A stretch of DNA of 64,000 nt from Xiphydria camelus. Taxonomy: Eukaryota > Arthropoda > Insecta > Hymenoptera > Xiphydriidae. This document shows positions 44,440 through 56,400 of the stretch, piece after piece (position 1 is the first letter of the stretch; every line of letters begins with the position of its first letter). The stretch lies in contig OY783195.1 of the NCBI GenBank assembly GCA_963678675.1, positions 13,614,505 through 13,678,504 of the forward strand, given 5' to 3'. The notes below the pieces were generated by a model. That model was not told where the DNA came from. It saw only the letters and a list, made by a program, of their open reading frames with translations, and did not search any database. The translations under genes and the position numbers were made by a program.

Positions 44440-44720
44440 AGTATTAGCCCAGTCAAATGGTAATTTGACCAAAACAAAATTGCGGAAGTTTTTTTCTCGA
44501 CAGTCTGATATGTTTTTGGGGTTGCTGAATTCGAATTTATAGTTTGCTGCCTTGTAGGAGGTCGGCTTCATAGCCAAGAACACAAAAAATCTGAATTTTT
44601 TAGCACTTTTTTCAGTTTTTTGCTTACATCTCAAAAACTGTACGTTTTTTGAAAATGAGCGTTCCATACAAAATTTTAATAAATAAAATTTCCTACAAAA
44701 TTCACTGGTCATCTTTGATT
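44440..44720 (-). repeat. Dispersed 280 bp repeat, copy 1
   Basis: Inverted copy of 60360-60640. Shared phrases include GGAGGTCGGCTTCATAGCCA and ACGTTTTTTGAAAATGAGCG (with small changes in the other copy). The two copies lie on either side of the Gypsy nest. Confidence 0.75.
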
Positions 44721-44998
44721 TTATAATAAGCGGTCTCCGCGCTAGAGTTCAGTGAAAACCAGTGATTTTTTAATATTTGCACAAAAACGTCAAAAACACC
44801 AACTTCCATCCCCTGCAATCCAAGAAATATATGTTAATAAACCCTTATATCACGTGTAAGTACATTATATATCATAAAAAAGACGTCTGCAATATTTAAT
44901 TTTCTCATAAAGATTTTTGTGAGAAGAAGCTTCTTTTGAATAAGTTAAATAGCAAGCCATGTTTGATAAAAACATTAAGAAATTATATTTAAAACTTA

Positions 44999-45516
44999 TT
45001 AGGTAGTCGAGTCGATGGTTGCTAAAAGACTCAACGTGAGTTTATTATCGACCAGTAATTTGAATACGCATTTCAACACTGCAAATTGCTCTTCCAACGT
45101 TTCTGTTATGACCAGAATGTCGTCCATATAAACAACGACGTTATCCGCTCTAATTTCATCTTTTAAAATTGTGTTTATATATCGCTGAAAAGCGGCTGGA
45201 GCCGTCTTGATACCGAAGGGCATTCGCAAACATTCATATTGCCCTAACGGCATGACGAATGATGTGTACTTTACGGAATCATTCGAGACTTTCGAGTGAT
45301 AATACCTATCCTTTAAATCTAACGACGAAAAGTATTTCTTATTTGACAATGCGTTAATCTGATAATTATCTCTCTCCAACATATCATTTAAATGTCTGAA
45401 ATCGATACACATTCTTAGTTCTCTATTCTTTTTGTTTACCAGCACTATGGGAGATGCATGCTCAGAGTCACTCGGCCTAATGTACCCTTTTTCTAGCAAA
45501 CTATCCAAAATAACAC
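44999..45516 (-). pseudogene. Gypsy pol fragment: reverse transcriptase, 3' part
   Basis: Minus strand. Contains typical Gypsy reverse-transcriptase motifs (CIDFRHLN, SSLDLKDRYY, FGIKTAPAAFQR) and the active-site YMDD. The upstream end is cut at a TTAA (45517-45520) by the piggyBac element; the preceding part of the same gene lies at 57866-58260. It stops at 44999 soon after the YMDD region. RNase H and integrase are absent, so this is a truncated, dead copy. Confidence 0.8.
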
Positions 45517-45520
45517 TTAA

Positions 45521-46340
45521 CCCATTAAGTCCGAGAAATACCCAATTCTCAATTGAAGTTTGAGACTTATTTTCTACAACAAAAAATTGGAATAAAAATT
45601 CCAAACATACCTATTCCACTATTTTTGGGTGTGCTCTTTCGATTGGTGCAGTCAGAATTACATTTTCATGACTCCGAAAACCAATATGGCGCATTCTAAA
45701 TAAAAAGTGCACAAAATTTCGTGTGTCATTTATATGTGATTTTTTTTCGCATCAATAAAGTCGCAGGATCGAAGCCAAATTGCGGCCAAAGGGGGACGCA
45801 ATATGTGAACTTTAATTAGAAATTTGTTTATTTTGCTATGAATCAACGTAACCTCTTCAAAACTTCAATATATCGAAAAAATATACGTTATTTGATCAAT
45901 TATGAACATTATTGATGAAATTGATATCTCTAGTTGTACAATCGTCCCGAAAATGTATGTACAGGGCTTTTCAGGGTCGCTGATCATGAATTTGAGGTTA
46001 CATTTTTTAAATTCAAGATGGCGGATCCAATATGGCATACCGAAATTCATAAAATGCTTCTAAATCACGAGAAAATGTGTATACGGGGGTTTTCGGGGTC
46101 GTCGATCACGAATTTGGGATTAGATTTTTTAAATTCAAGATGGCGGATCCAATATGGCATACCAAAATTCATAAAATGCTTCTAAATCACGAGAAAATAT
46201 GTATACGGGGGTTTTCGGGGTCGTTGATTATGAATTTGGGATTAGATTTTTTAAGTTCAAGATGGCGGATCCAATATGGCATACCGAAATTCATAAAATG
46301 CTTCTAAATCACGAGAAAATGTGTATATGGGGGTTTTACG
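45521..46340. repeat. Left inverted arm of piggyBac, 121 bp subrepeats
   Basis: Inverted copy of about 57040-57861. It contains three direct repeats of about 121 bp (near 46011, 46132 and 46254) with AAGATGGCGGATCCAATATG and ATGCTTCTAAATCACGAG. ORFs shared between arms are not genes. Confidence 0.8.
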
Positions 46341-46921
46341 AAAGAAAATTGGTTGTTTAGTCCGTTTCATGTGAACATTTCCCAACTCAAACCTCGTAGA
46401 AACTTTATATTTTTATATATTTTCTAATTATTTAGTTCTTTCTGCGATAAACTTTACTATTATTCTCTCCGCTTGACTTGATGATAATTTCAAATTCAGT
46501 TACTCGGCACTTCTAGTAGCTTCATCACGCGTCATTAGTCTAATTACACTTTTGAATACTAATATTTGTTGCAACCCACCCGCAGACTCTCGCGACGCGC
46601 CTGAAAACAGGCAGCACCTTAGATAGGCTGCAGCGCGCAGCACTATACAAGCAGTACCGAGCCTGACCGGTAGGTGGCGAAGAGCTTGCGTCGCCTCTCC
46701 CACAAACAAACCCCGTCACTGAGGGTATAAATTAGCACCTCCCTGAGCGCCCCGCTTACATCATATTTTCAGAGTTATTATTGAACGTGAAATTCATATA
46801 TACTATTGTTTATATAAAACTATATGTACTTTTTGGATAGTCGAATATTTGTTCTTACCCGAAAAGGATAATTGATTTTCGACTCTCTTTTTCTCTGCTC
46901 GTACCTATTATTACTTGAAAC
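46341..46921. other. piggyBac 5' region
   Basis: Sequence between the left arm and the transposase ATG, with a GC-rich patch near 46560-46720 and no gene. Probably holds the element's promoter; no clear TATA box was assigned. Confidence 0.4.
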
Positions 46922-48093
46922 ATGGCACCAAAACGTAAAAGAAAGTCAACAGCTAATCGTCTGGATTATGAGGTTGACACATCGGATGATAATTATGATC
47001 AAATGTTACTTCTACCAAATTCAAGTGATTCTGGAGGCTCAGATGAAGAATCCGATATTGATCACGATGGCGATGATGAAATAGATGAAATTCTATCAAA
47101 GTATTCATACACAAATGTATCTAGGTCATACGATGATAACCAAACAAAGTTAGAGAAAGATCATGAGTACGTTTGGGTTGATGGTGAGAAAAAGTATAGT
47201 AATGAAATAATGAATAAATGTTTTCTCAGTGAAAATCAAAAAAGAAGTATACATAATTCCCCTCATATGTTCAACTATTTGAACACTTCTTTTCAATCGA
47301 AATGAAAAATTATATCGTGGAAGCCACCAAAGAGAATGTGTATACTCTAAATCTAGATGATTTGAACACTTATATAGGAATTCTCATTTTATCAAGTTTC
47401 AATAAACGTAAATCTCAAAAAGATTATTGGTCGCTTGACCCTCTTTTATGTTGCGAAATAGTTCGATCTGCCATGCGACGTGATACTTTTCTTGAAATAA
47501 AATCGAACATAAAGTATTCAAAAACTAGCGATGAAAAAAAAGATGATAAAGCTTGGCGAGTTCGGGTGTTGCTGGAAAAGTTCCGTAAGAATATTACAAA
47601 ATTTGGCTTTTTTGAATCTGCGTTATCGGTCGACGAAATGATGGCTAAGTCTTATGCCAGAACTAGTTTGAAGCAATTTATCCGCGGAAAACCGATACGA
47701 TTCGGTTTGAAATTTTGGGGAGTATGTTCAGCAAACGGATATTTATTTGATCTTGATCTGTACTGTGGGAAGGGATCACAAGTTGATAAGCTAAATAAAT
47801 GCGCCCTCGGTACAAAAGTTGTCATGCATCTATTGCATAAATTTTTTAAGGATACACCCTCCTTTAATATATCGAAATATCATTTATATCATGACAATTA
47901 TTTTACTAGCATTGATCTCATGTTACACCTAAAAAAATTGGGACTAAAATCCACAGGAACCATTCGAGATAACAGAGTATCAGCCAAAAATATAATTGAT
48001 AAAAAAGCTCCTAGAGGCACATTTCTTTCAAAACATGATGAAAACAGTGGAATCAATTATATTAGTGTGATGGATTCTAAGCAGGTCTCTATA
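46922..48093 (+). pseudogene. piggyBac transposase, N-terminal two-thirds
   Basis: Begins MAPKRKRKSTANRLDYEVDT with an acidic region. A one-base shift near 47302 (ATGA overlap) joins it to the catalytic part. That part has LNTYIGILILSS, the first Asp in SVDEMMAKSYAR and the second in YHLYHDNYFTSIDL. The third is in MDSKQVS, just before the Academ-like insertion at 48094. Family: DDE_Tnp_1_7 (piggyBac). The gene is inactivated by the shift and the insertion; its C-terminal part lies at 56404-56921. Confidence 0.85.
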
Positions 48094-48525
48094 TAGTCCA
48101 GTCAAGATATCATTTTTCAAAAAAATAATTCCGGACAGGTCGATTTTTTGAGGGTCGATGGAGGGGTGCCTCCCGAGTCTCCAGCCAAATTTGCACCCTC
48201 GCCAACCCCTGGAGAGGGGTGCAATAGGGGTGGTTTCTTATTTTTTTTTTTTGAAATTTTTTTTCTAACTTGTAGAGAATAATATTTTCTACAACTTTGC
48301 CTAATAACATTTTTTTTAACTTTTATTTTTAACGGTCTAGCGCCCATTATACGGGAAAACATTCACCATACTTATTTATTACGGTTCAGGAAATATACGA
48401 ACGAAAGGTTGAATAGCTGGTTTTTCCATGCCGTTTCATTGACAACTGTCTCCCGAGCTTTCAACAAAAAAACGCAGTCTAACCCCTTCGGGGTTTTGCG
48501 TAATAGGGGTGGTCTCATTATTTTG
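48094..48525. repeat. Left TIR of Academ-like copy B
   Basis: Inverted relative to about 55960-56400, sharing CTCCCGAGTCTCCAGCCAAA and TATTACGGTTCAGGAAATAT. Similarity becomes patchy after about 48490. Confidence 0.8.
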
Positions 48526-49502
48526 GGGCGGTTTTTTTATGGGTCACTTGTACTTAATAAAAATCTGTACAGCGTTATTTCCTTATAGTTAATTTTTTAA
48601 ACGTTGTTATCAACCAGTAGAGCCCTCAAAATGTATGAAAAATATTTGCGGCTACAGTATTGGTTTTTATCTCTTGCTTACAGGTTTGAGAAAGGAATGC
48701 AAGGAATGTAGTGAATACCTGCCTTTTTGGAGGTATTTTGATATAACGGTTCATACCGTTCGATATTCTTGGAATATAACCATAAGTTAAGCTTAATTTA
48801 GAATATTTTCATATCATCGGTCACAATGACAAGGTAAACGGTCTGTTTCGGAAAATCCAGGTTGTTAATGGTTCACAGTCCGCACCTTCCTCAAAAGGGC
48901 TAATGGCTGGATGAGTCGGAATAGATCGTTTTTCGGCATACTTATTTGACAGCTACCGCTATACTTAGAATATCAAATAAGCTGGCTTCTTTCTCTTAGA
49001 AAGAATGACGAATGCGGTCTATTGTTTTTTGGAGACAACTTAATGGCAGGCTTATCCAGGAATTCAATTCGCTATTGTTCCCACCGTCGAGAACGACCAT
49101 CCGGCTTTCTCGATCGTGAAGTGCGATACTCGAAAAACCATAATTAACGGTACCCTCGCACTTTGGATTCGGACCTCAGAGGTTCCCTAGCGTCATTAAT
49201 ATTCTTCCTCTAGTAAATTAGGGGGCATCGCGTCACCCCACGCTACCCCCTCCGTTGGTCTATGTTGCGAATATATAAACTGGAACTAAACGCGCGTCCT
49301 TCAATGTATATACTACCAGTCTTCAAACGTGTCATATTCCGCCGATCAACCGTAAGTCGTTCAAAGTTCTACGTCGTGTTAATTTAGTATCGCGGAACGC
49401 ATCTATCAACCCCCACTAGTTATAGTATCACTTTTATCTAGCCAATTAGCGCGTACCACACTAGCCACGCTATCCCCACTAGCTACTAGTTTTCGCTGTA
49501 TA
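48526..49502 (+). other. 5' region of copy B gene
   Basis: No ORF of note. A TATATAAAC at about 49269 could be a TATA box upstream of the gene. If so, the rosa insertion (49503-52866) separates it from the rest of the leader at 52867-53173. This is inference from position only. Confidence 0.3.
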
Positions 49503-50507
49503 CAGGGTGTAAAAAAAGTCCCGGGACGGTCGAATATTTTGAAAAATACGCGCCGCATAGAAAAACAAAAAAACACGTATTCAATAGTTTCAAAAGTTCT
49601 ATCCAGCCATATCAAACTCGACTCCCCTCCCCCCACCCCCACTGGGGGGCGGGGGGTGACTTCAATATTTTAAATGGAAACCCCCAATTTTTATTGCAGA
49701 TTCGGGTTTTACGTTAAAAAATAAGAAACTTTTGTCTGAAATATTTTTTTGTATCAAGGGTAGATGGTGCTCCAATCGATGGGGGAAACATACAAATACG
49801 AAACCCTAAAAATTCATGGAAAAAACTTCAAAACGAAAAACAAAAAATACGTGTTCAATAGTTTTAAAAGTTCTATCCAGCCATATCAAATTCGAGTCCC
49901 CTCCTCCCACCCCCGCTAGGGGGCGGGGGGTAACTTCAAAATTTTTAATGGAAACCCCCAATTTTTATTGCAGATTCGGGTTTTACGTTACAAAATAAGA
50001 AACTTTTGTCTGAAACATTTTTTGTATCTTGGGTAGATGGCGCTCCAATCGATGGGGGAAACATACAAATACGAAACCCTAAAAATTTATGGAAAAAACT
50101 TCAAAACGAAAAACAAAAAATACGTGTTCAATAGTTTTAAAAGTTCTATCCAGCCATATCAAATTCGACTCCCCTCCTCCCACCCCCGCTAGGGGGCGGG
50201 GGGTAACTTCAAAATTTTTAATGGAAACCCCCAATTTTTATTGCAGATTCGGGTTTTACGTTACAAAATAAGAAACTTTTGTCCTAAATATTTTTTTGTA
50301 TCAAGGGTAGATGGCGCTCCAATCAATGGGAGAGTGAGAATACGAATGCCTAAAATTAAATTTCATGGTTATACTCCACGATTTCCCTACTGGATAGATG
50401 GGGGCCCTTATCATTTTGGCCACATTTCATTTTCCATTAGAATACTAGATTCACTTTTAGCATTATCCAGGAACAACGACGTGGACGTAGTGAATTCTGT
50501 TCCCTTT

Positions 50508-50981
50508 GGGGTGCTTGATTTACATGAATCCCCTTGCCCCTCACGTTTTGGGGTGCTTGATTTACGTGAGTCCCCTTGCCCCTCACGTTTTGGGGTGCTT
50601 GATTTACGTGAGTCCCCTTGCCCCTCACGTTTTGGGGTGCTTGATTTATGTGAGTCCCCTTGCCCCTCACGTTTTGGGGTGCTTGATTTACGTGAGTCCC
50701 CTTGCCCCTCACGTTTTGGGGTGCTTGATTTACGTGAGTCCCCTTGCCCCTCACGTTTTGGGGTGCTTGATTTATGTGAGTCCCCTTGCCCCTCACGTTT
50801 TGGGGTGCTTGATTTACGTGAGTCCCCTTGCCCCTCACGTTTTGGGTGCTTGATTTACGTGAGTCCCCTTGCCCCTCACGTTTTGGGGTGCTTGATTTAT
50901 GTGAGTCCCCTTGCCCCTCACGTTTTGGGGTGCTTGATTTACGTGAGTCCCCTTGCCCCTCACGTTTTGGGGTGCTTGATT
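50508..50981. repeat. Minisatellite, about 11 copies of 42 bp
   Basis: Unit GGGGTGCTTGATTTACGTGA + GTCCCCTTGCCCCTCACGTT + TT (42 bp). Copies differ mainly at T/C in TTTA(C/T)GTGA. One unit near 50840 is 41 bp. Because 42 is a multiple of three, long ORFs run through on both strands with 14-residue repeats (GVLDLRESPCPSRF). These are by-products. Confidence 0.95.
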
Positions 50982-51007
50982 AGGAGTAAAACCAAATGAA
51001 ATAAAAT

Positions 51008-52096
51008 TCAGAGTAGATGCTCAAATTGAAAACCTTGAACTTCTTGACAAAGAGCTATTCGATCGTAAAAATTAGTCACAGCTCGTCGGATCAGCTCTCT
51101 ATCAATTAAAGCTGCTTCCTGTAGAATCCGGTTTCGCAGCTCGTCTAAATTTTGTGGTTGAGTTACGTATACTTTACTCTTTAAATAACCCCAAAGGAAA
51201 AAGTCGAGAGGCGTTAGATCGGGGGATCTAGCAGGCCATTCGATTCTTCCTCTCCTCCCAATCCATCTACCAGGGAATTGATCCTGCAAAAATGCTCGGA
51301 CAACCCCACCATAATGTGGTGCAGCTCCATCTTGTTGAAACCAAATTTCATGGAAATTATCACCAGCTATTTCTCTGATTCTTGGCACAATTTGATGTCT
51401 GAGAAGATCTAAATATTTTTGGGCATTAAGATTACCATCAATGAAAAAGGGGCCTATTATCGTATCATTCAAGATACCAGCCCAAACATTCACCTTTTCT
51501 GGATATTGTGTGTGACTCTCCAATATCCAAAAAGGGTTCGTGTCCGTCCAAAATCTATAATTATGTCTATTTACTTCACCTTTTAAAGTGAAAGTGGATT
51601 CATCAGAAAATAGTATGTTGTATAAAAAGAGAGGATCGTTATCTATTCTGGTCATCATTGTATCGCAAAATTCAATCCGACGATCAGGATCGTCTTCATT
51701 AAGCTCTTGTACTAGATGAATCTTGTAGGGATGAAATTTTATCCCCCTCAAAATATTTCGTACTGTTTGGTGAGAAACATCATATTCATCACCTGCTCTA
51801 CGTAAAGAAAGATGAGGATTTTCAATAAAACCTTGCGCAACTTCTAATTGTTTCTCTTCAGTTGTTTCAGATTTAGGCCGACCAGATCTCGGGAGGTTTT
51901 TAATAGTTCCATGATCCCTAAAGCGCCGAACAGTTCTTTCAACTGTAGACTTTGATATGGGACTTAAATCTTCTCCATTACGAAAAGTTTCATTAAATAA
52001 AATTCGAACTTCATCATAAGACCGCGCTCGATCTCCCCAACCACGCATCATTAATAAAGATATTCTTTCCTGCTCTGAGAGTGTAACATTCTCCAT
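51008..52096 (-). CDS. rosa-type mariner transposase, DD41D
   Basis: Intact 362-codon ORF on the minus strand with ATG at 52096. The N-terminal third is a paired helix-turn-helix region (KSTVERTVRRFRDHGTIKN, LPRSGRPKSETTEEKQ, VSHQTVRNIL). The catalytic triad is the Asp of FSDESTFTL, the Asp of WFQQDGAAPH and the Asp of SPDLTPLDFFLWGYLKS. I count 41 residues between the second and third, which is the DD41D spacing of the rosa family. It ends QGFQFEHLL. Length is normal for the superfamily and no stop or shift is seen, so it could be functional. It would bind the CAGGGTG ends of this element and perhaps related MITEs at 17472 and 23906. Confidence 0.9.
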   Translation of the reverse strand: MENVTLSEQERISLLMMRGWGDRARSYDEVRILFNETFRNGEDLSPISKSTVERTVRRFRDHGTIKNLPRSGRPKSETTEEKQLEVAQGFIENPHLSLRRAGDEYDVSHQTVRNILRGIKFHPYKIHLVQELNEDDPDRRIEFCDTMMTRIDNDPLFLYNILFSDESTFTLKGEVNRHNYRFWTDTNPFWILESHTQYPEKVNVWAGILNDTIIGPFFIDGNLNAQKYLDLLRHQIVPRIREIAGDNFHEIWFQQDGAAPHYGGVVRAFLQDQFPGRWIGRRGRIEWPARSPDLTPLDFFLWGYLKSKVYVTQPQNLDELRNRILQEAALIDRELIRRAVTNFYDRIALCQEVQGFQFEHLL

Positions 52097-52866
52097 GATC
52101 TTTCAGTAGCACGCGGCGCTACGTCTCCACTCAAATGCCGTCTGTGGGACAGCACGCGGCGCTATGCCTCTTTAACCCTCTGACTGGAAACTCCTAGCAA
52201 TTCCTGTCCGTGTGAGCGTAGTGGGGGGCCAGCCAATCGCGCGCGGTCGCTTCATGTATTAATGACTGACGGCCCCCCACTCTCATTCAGGCTCGTAGTT
52301 AGCTGTGCGCTGAACAGCACCCAGGCGCCATCTACCCAAGATACAAAAAAATGTTTCAGACAAAAGTTTCTTATTTTGTAACGTAAAACCCGAATCTGCA
52401 ATAAAAATTGGGGGTTTCCATTAAAAATTTTGAAATTACCCCCCGCCCCCTAGCGGGGGTGGGAGGAGGGGAGTCGAATTTGATATGGCTGGATAGAACT
52501 TTTAAAACTATTGAACACGTATTTTTTGTTTTTCGTTTTGAAGTTTTTTCCATGAATTTTTAGGGTTTCGTATTTGTATGTTTCCCCCATCGATTGGAGC
52601 GCCATCTACCCTTGATACAAAAAAATATTTCAGACAAAAGTTTCTTATTTTTTAACGTAAAACCCGAATCTGCAATAAAAATTGGGGGTTTCCATTTAAA
52701 ATATTGAAGTTACCCCCCGCCCCCCAGTGGGGGTGGGGGGAGGGGAGTCGAGTTTGATATGGCTGGATAGAACTTTTGAAACTATTGAATACGTGTTTTT
52801 TTGTTTTTCTATGCGGCGCGTATTTTTCAAAATATTCGACCGTCCCGGGACTTTTTTTACACCCTG

Positions 52867-53173
52867 TATAAACCGCTACAAAATGTATCTTCTCTAATGT
52901 GCAACGTGCCTCAGTCAGCATAAGTGATCAGTGCCTCAGTCTGCCAGTCTATCCAGCGCATTCAGGTTGTAAGTCCTTCAACTTATTCCGCGATTCACCT
53001 AAGTGTACAACAGCTATATTTAAGTGTATTCGAAACAGTCAGTTATAAACCACGGTTAATCATTATCACCTGTACCTCGTTAATTCAAATATATCATTAA
53101 TTGTATAGTGAGTGCAGTGTCAGTTCATAGTTAGGTGTGGGTTGCGACGCTGAGTTTTAACTACGCATTTGAA
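52867..53173 (+). other. Leader of Academ-like copy B gene
   Basis: About 300 bp between the rosa right end and the first good ATG. No ORF. Probably the 5' untranslated region. Confidence 0.4.
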
Positions 53174-55861
53174 ATGAATACGTGCTTTATATGTAAGGAC
53201 TTTTTGACCGTTGGTGAGGTTATTGTAGTTAAGGCAAAGGGTGTTTCAACTCTTTTAGCGGCAAGTATTAGTCGAGGAGACGAAGACAATCAGTTATTGT
53301 TGCAAAGTGTAGATACTGTTCGTGTCCATGATAAGTGTCGTAAGAAGTACGCGAATCCAAAGCTAGTGTCCGTAGCTGCACGTCGCCGAAGCCAACACGA
53401 AGCAGGAGTATCAACTGCTTCAACATCGACATCTGTGCAAGAAGTGGCGGAACCTGAGGTTGTACCAGAAGTGTTCGATTTTGCCCAACGTTGTTTTCTT
53501 TGCGGTGAAAGGTTACGCGATAGAAGTTTGTTTTCAATTGTTCTGAAAGACAATACTCAAGAGACTTTTCTCGAAAGATTACAACAGTTGAATGACGACT
53601 TTGGACGTGCTGCGCTTACGCGCATCCAGGGTGTTCAGGACCTTGTTGCTGTTGGTGCACGTTATCATCGAATCTGCTTCAAAAAAATGATCCGTCGATT
53701 GGGTGTACGTTCAACTACAGCAGGACGTCCACTGTGCGATCAGGTGGATCAGGCAATGAATGACATTTACGAGTATTTGGATGCTAACGATGATGAATGT
53801 CAATTTTCCATTGCTCATTTAATGCAGCAGATTCGTGGTGAATACAAGCCTACTGTTGCTACTGTTAAACTGCGGTTGCAAAATCATTATGGCGAGGAAG
53901 CTGTTTTCTTTGAATGTCGGGGTATGGGTTCTCTAGTATGCTTTAAAAGCGCAGGACCAAAGTTTCTCAAAGAATATTTAAAAGACAGTCCCGAATGTAT
54001 GGACCAGGATCTAATCAAATTGATGAAACATGCAGGGCGCGCTCTTCGCCGCTACTTTCGTGCGCAGCCATACGACACTACCTCGTATCCTCCAACAGAC
54101 AGTTTTTTGGATGAAGTGGAAAGTGTAATACCTGTCCCCTTGACTGCTTTCTTAGACGAACTCATATTGACGGACAAGAAGGGTTCGTTGGATTCATGGA
54201 AACGTCTGTGCACGTCCATTTCCCACCAAATTATGTATGGTGTGCGACCTCGCTCATTTGTTTCGTCACTACGAATGGCGATTGGTACGTTTCTGTACAA
54301 GAAATATGGGTCGCATCTTCTTCTAGATGTGCTTGCCTCCTTAGGCATATCTGCGTCATATACGGACATCCAAAAATACGAGATCGCTGTGATTGAACGA
54401 CCGGGACGAAAAATAGCCCCAGGAACGTTTATGCAATTTGTTTTCGATAATGCAGATTTTAACATCAATACTTTGGATGGCCACAACACATTCCATGCGA
54501 TGGGTGGCATTAATTGCATAACACCTTCGACGAGCATCGAATCTGACGTACCAATTCCAAGGAATTCAAAAGTTAAATCTACCGTGCTTGCCGACGACTA
54601 CGGCAAAGTTGCCATAATACCTTACGAGCTGGACAAAAACGCTGGGCTACAGAACTTGACTGTTTCTAATCTCGCAACTATCCATACCATTTCTAGTGAA
54701 GTTTCGCCAACAGTGGGCGATTTCATGTGGCTGTACGCGAAATGGGCATGCATGGCAAACATTCCCGGCTGGAATGGATTTATGGAAAAGGCTACTGCCG
54801 ACAGGAGTTACGACCGCACGAAAATTTTATTTCTTCCCTTCATTGAAGAATCGCCGACGGATTACAATACAATCAACACATCCCTACATGTGGCTGCTTC
54901 CAAGGTTAGATCGTTCCAGCAAGTCATGTGCTTCGTCACGTTTGATCAGCCTCTTTATTGGAAAGCCCGCGACATTGTAGCCGCTCCTAATACGTCCCCG
55001 GAACTGGCAAATGTGGTCGTCAGGCTGGGGGGATTTCATCTGCTTATGTCTTTCTTAGGCGCAGTGGGATCTATTATGTCGGGCAGTGGGCTGGCAGACG
55101 TCCTGCAATTGATCTACGCGCCAAATTGCATCGATAAGATTTTTTCTGGGCATGCCTATGCCCGTGCGATACGTGCGCACATGCTCGTGCATCTTAGTCT
55201 TGGCAAAATTATTTTGGACATGGTCGAGTTCACTGATGCCGAACGAAATGAGATCGAAACGTACGTCAGCGGCGACAATGAAACATTCGATTTTAACAGT
55301 TTAGCACCGGAAGACTTCCAACGAGTCCGTGAAAAATTTCACCACACAATGAAAGACTTGGAAGAAAGGCGTCCAACCGCCAAACTATGGATGCAGTACT
55401 TCAAGATGGTGACCCTTATAAAACAGTTTTTAGAAGCCGAACGGTCTGGAAATTGGACACTGCATCTTGATACACTGCAACGCATGCTTCCCATTTTCTA
55501 CGCTAGTGGACATCATCTATACGCTAAAAGTGTTCAACTGTATCTGCAAGACATGTTAGGTCTTGCCGAACGAATGCCCGCGGAGGAGTACAAACTGTTC
55601 ACTGAGAAAGGGTATTTCACGATGCGAGTAACGGACAAGTACTGGTCGGGATTTTTTACGGATCAAGGGATTGAATGCTTTCTTATGAAGGAACTAAAAT
55701 TACCGACTAGAGGTTTGACCCACGGCCGTGGCTTAACGGACAACATGACACGGAAATGGACATTAGGAACAATGTATTTTATCGACATTTCTACACAACT
55801 GCAAAGTTTTTGCGAAGTTGCCTCCGCCACGACCGCACAGCATGTTGATATACGCCCGGGT
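53174..55861 (+). pseudogene. Academ-like transposase lacking the nuclease domain
   Basis: The frame is open from 53135, but I choose the ATG at 53174, which begins with the conserved module MNTCFICKDF. About 895 native codons follow. There are two zinc-binding modules: C4-x2-C7 ... H52-x2-C55 and C107-x2-C110 ... H165-x2-C168, joined by a Ser/Thr-rich linker. The core includes FVFDNADFNINTLDGHNTFH, MCFVTFDQPLYWKA, GFHLLMSFLGAVGSIMSGSG and RGLTHGRGLTDN. At QHVDIRPGRI the frame runs straight into the right terminal repeat and reads to 56107 as junk. The region matching residues after about 820 of copy A's protein, including the nuclease motifs, is missing. An internal deletion fused the gene to its own TIR. 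Confidence 0.7.
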
Positions 55862-56400
55862 CGTATAAAAATAAAAGTTAAAAAAAATTGTATTAGGCAA
55901 AGTTGTAGAGAATATTATTCTCTACAAGTTAGGAAAAAAAATTTCGAAAAAAAAATTATAAGAAACAACCCCTATTGCAACCCCCTGCAGGGGTTGCGGA
56001 GTTTGATTTTTTTGTTGGAAGCTCGGGAGACAGTTGTCGATGAAACGGCATGGAAAAACCAGCTATTCAACCTTTCGTTCGTATATTTCCTGAACCGTAA
56101 TAAATAAGTATGGTGATTGTTTTCCCGTATAATGGGCGCTAGAACGTTAAAAATAAAAGTGAAAAAAAATTTTATTAGGCAAAGTTGTAAAGAATATTAT
56201 TCTCTACAAGTTAGAAAAAAAAATTCAAAAAAAAAAATAAATAAGAAACCACCCCTATTGCACCCCTCTCCAGGGATTGGCGATGGTGCAAATTTGGCTG
56301 GAGACTCGGGAGGCACCCCTCCATCGACCCTCAAAAAATCGACCTGTCCGCCATTATTTTTTTGCACCCCCTATAGAGAGGGTCTATTTTTACTGGACTA
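55862..56400. repeat. Right TIR region of copy B, duplicated inner part
   Basis: 55960-56400 is inverted relative to the left TIR. 55863-56015 and 56142-56298 are related direct copies (TTAGGCAAAGTTGTAGAGAA and TTAGGCAAAGTTGTAAAGAA), about 280 bp apart. Confidence 0.75.

Larger units (their letters stand above)
49503..52866 (-). mobile_element. rosa-type (DD41D) mariner element, 3.4 kb
   Basis: Ends start CAGGGTGTAAAAAAAGTCCC on both sides with TA at 49501-49502 and 52867-52868. The left end carries three tandem units of about 273 bp (from about 49543, 49816 and 50089) and the right end two, inverted. Each holds CCCCCGCTAGGGGGCGGGG or a close variant. It encodes an intact transposase (51008-52096, minus). 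A 42 bp minisatellite lies just after its stop. It sits in the 5' region of Academ-like copy B and is the youngest layer of the nest. Confidence 0.85.
48094..56400 (+). mobile_element. Academ-like DNA transposon, 8.3 kb (copy B), ATA target
   Basis: Tips TAGTCCAGT are inverted at the two ends, and 3-bp ATA repeats flank them (48091-48093, 56401-56403). Counting ATA once restores the piggyBac frame across the site. TIR homology extends about 430 bp, with a second degenerate repeat of the inner TIR on the right (about 55863-56015). Contents: one plus-strand gene (53174 to about 55861) related to the gene of copy A, and a rosa insertion (49503-52866). The 3-bp duplication agrees with Academ. The C-terminal nuclease is deleted, so this copy could not move on its own. 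Confidence 0.7.

Noticed and set aside
46500..46709. 69-codon minus-strand ORF in the piggyBac 5' region
   Set aside because: No homology recognised, starts in GC-rich leader sequence, and runs opposite to the transposase.
47302..47305. ATGA overlap as translational coupling in piggyBac
   Set aside because: piggyBac has a single-frame transposase. The overlap is the by-product of a one-base indel.
50437..50999. Long ORFs with 14-residue repeats over the minisatellite, or a CRISPR-like array
   Set aside because: Units are 42 bp with no unique spacers and are open on both strands only because 42 is divisible by three. It is a minisatellite.
53268..54980. Minus-strand and out-of-frame ORFs over the Academ-like gene
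   Set aside because: Shadows of the coherent plus-strand protein with conserved zinc modules.
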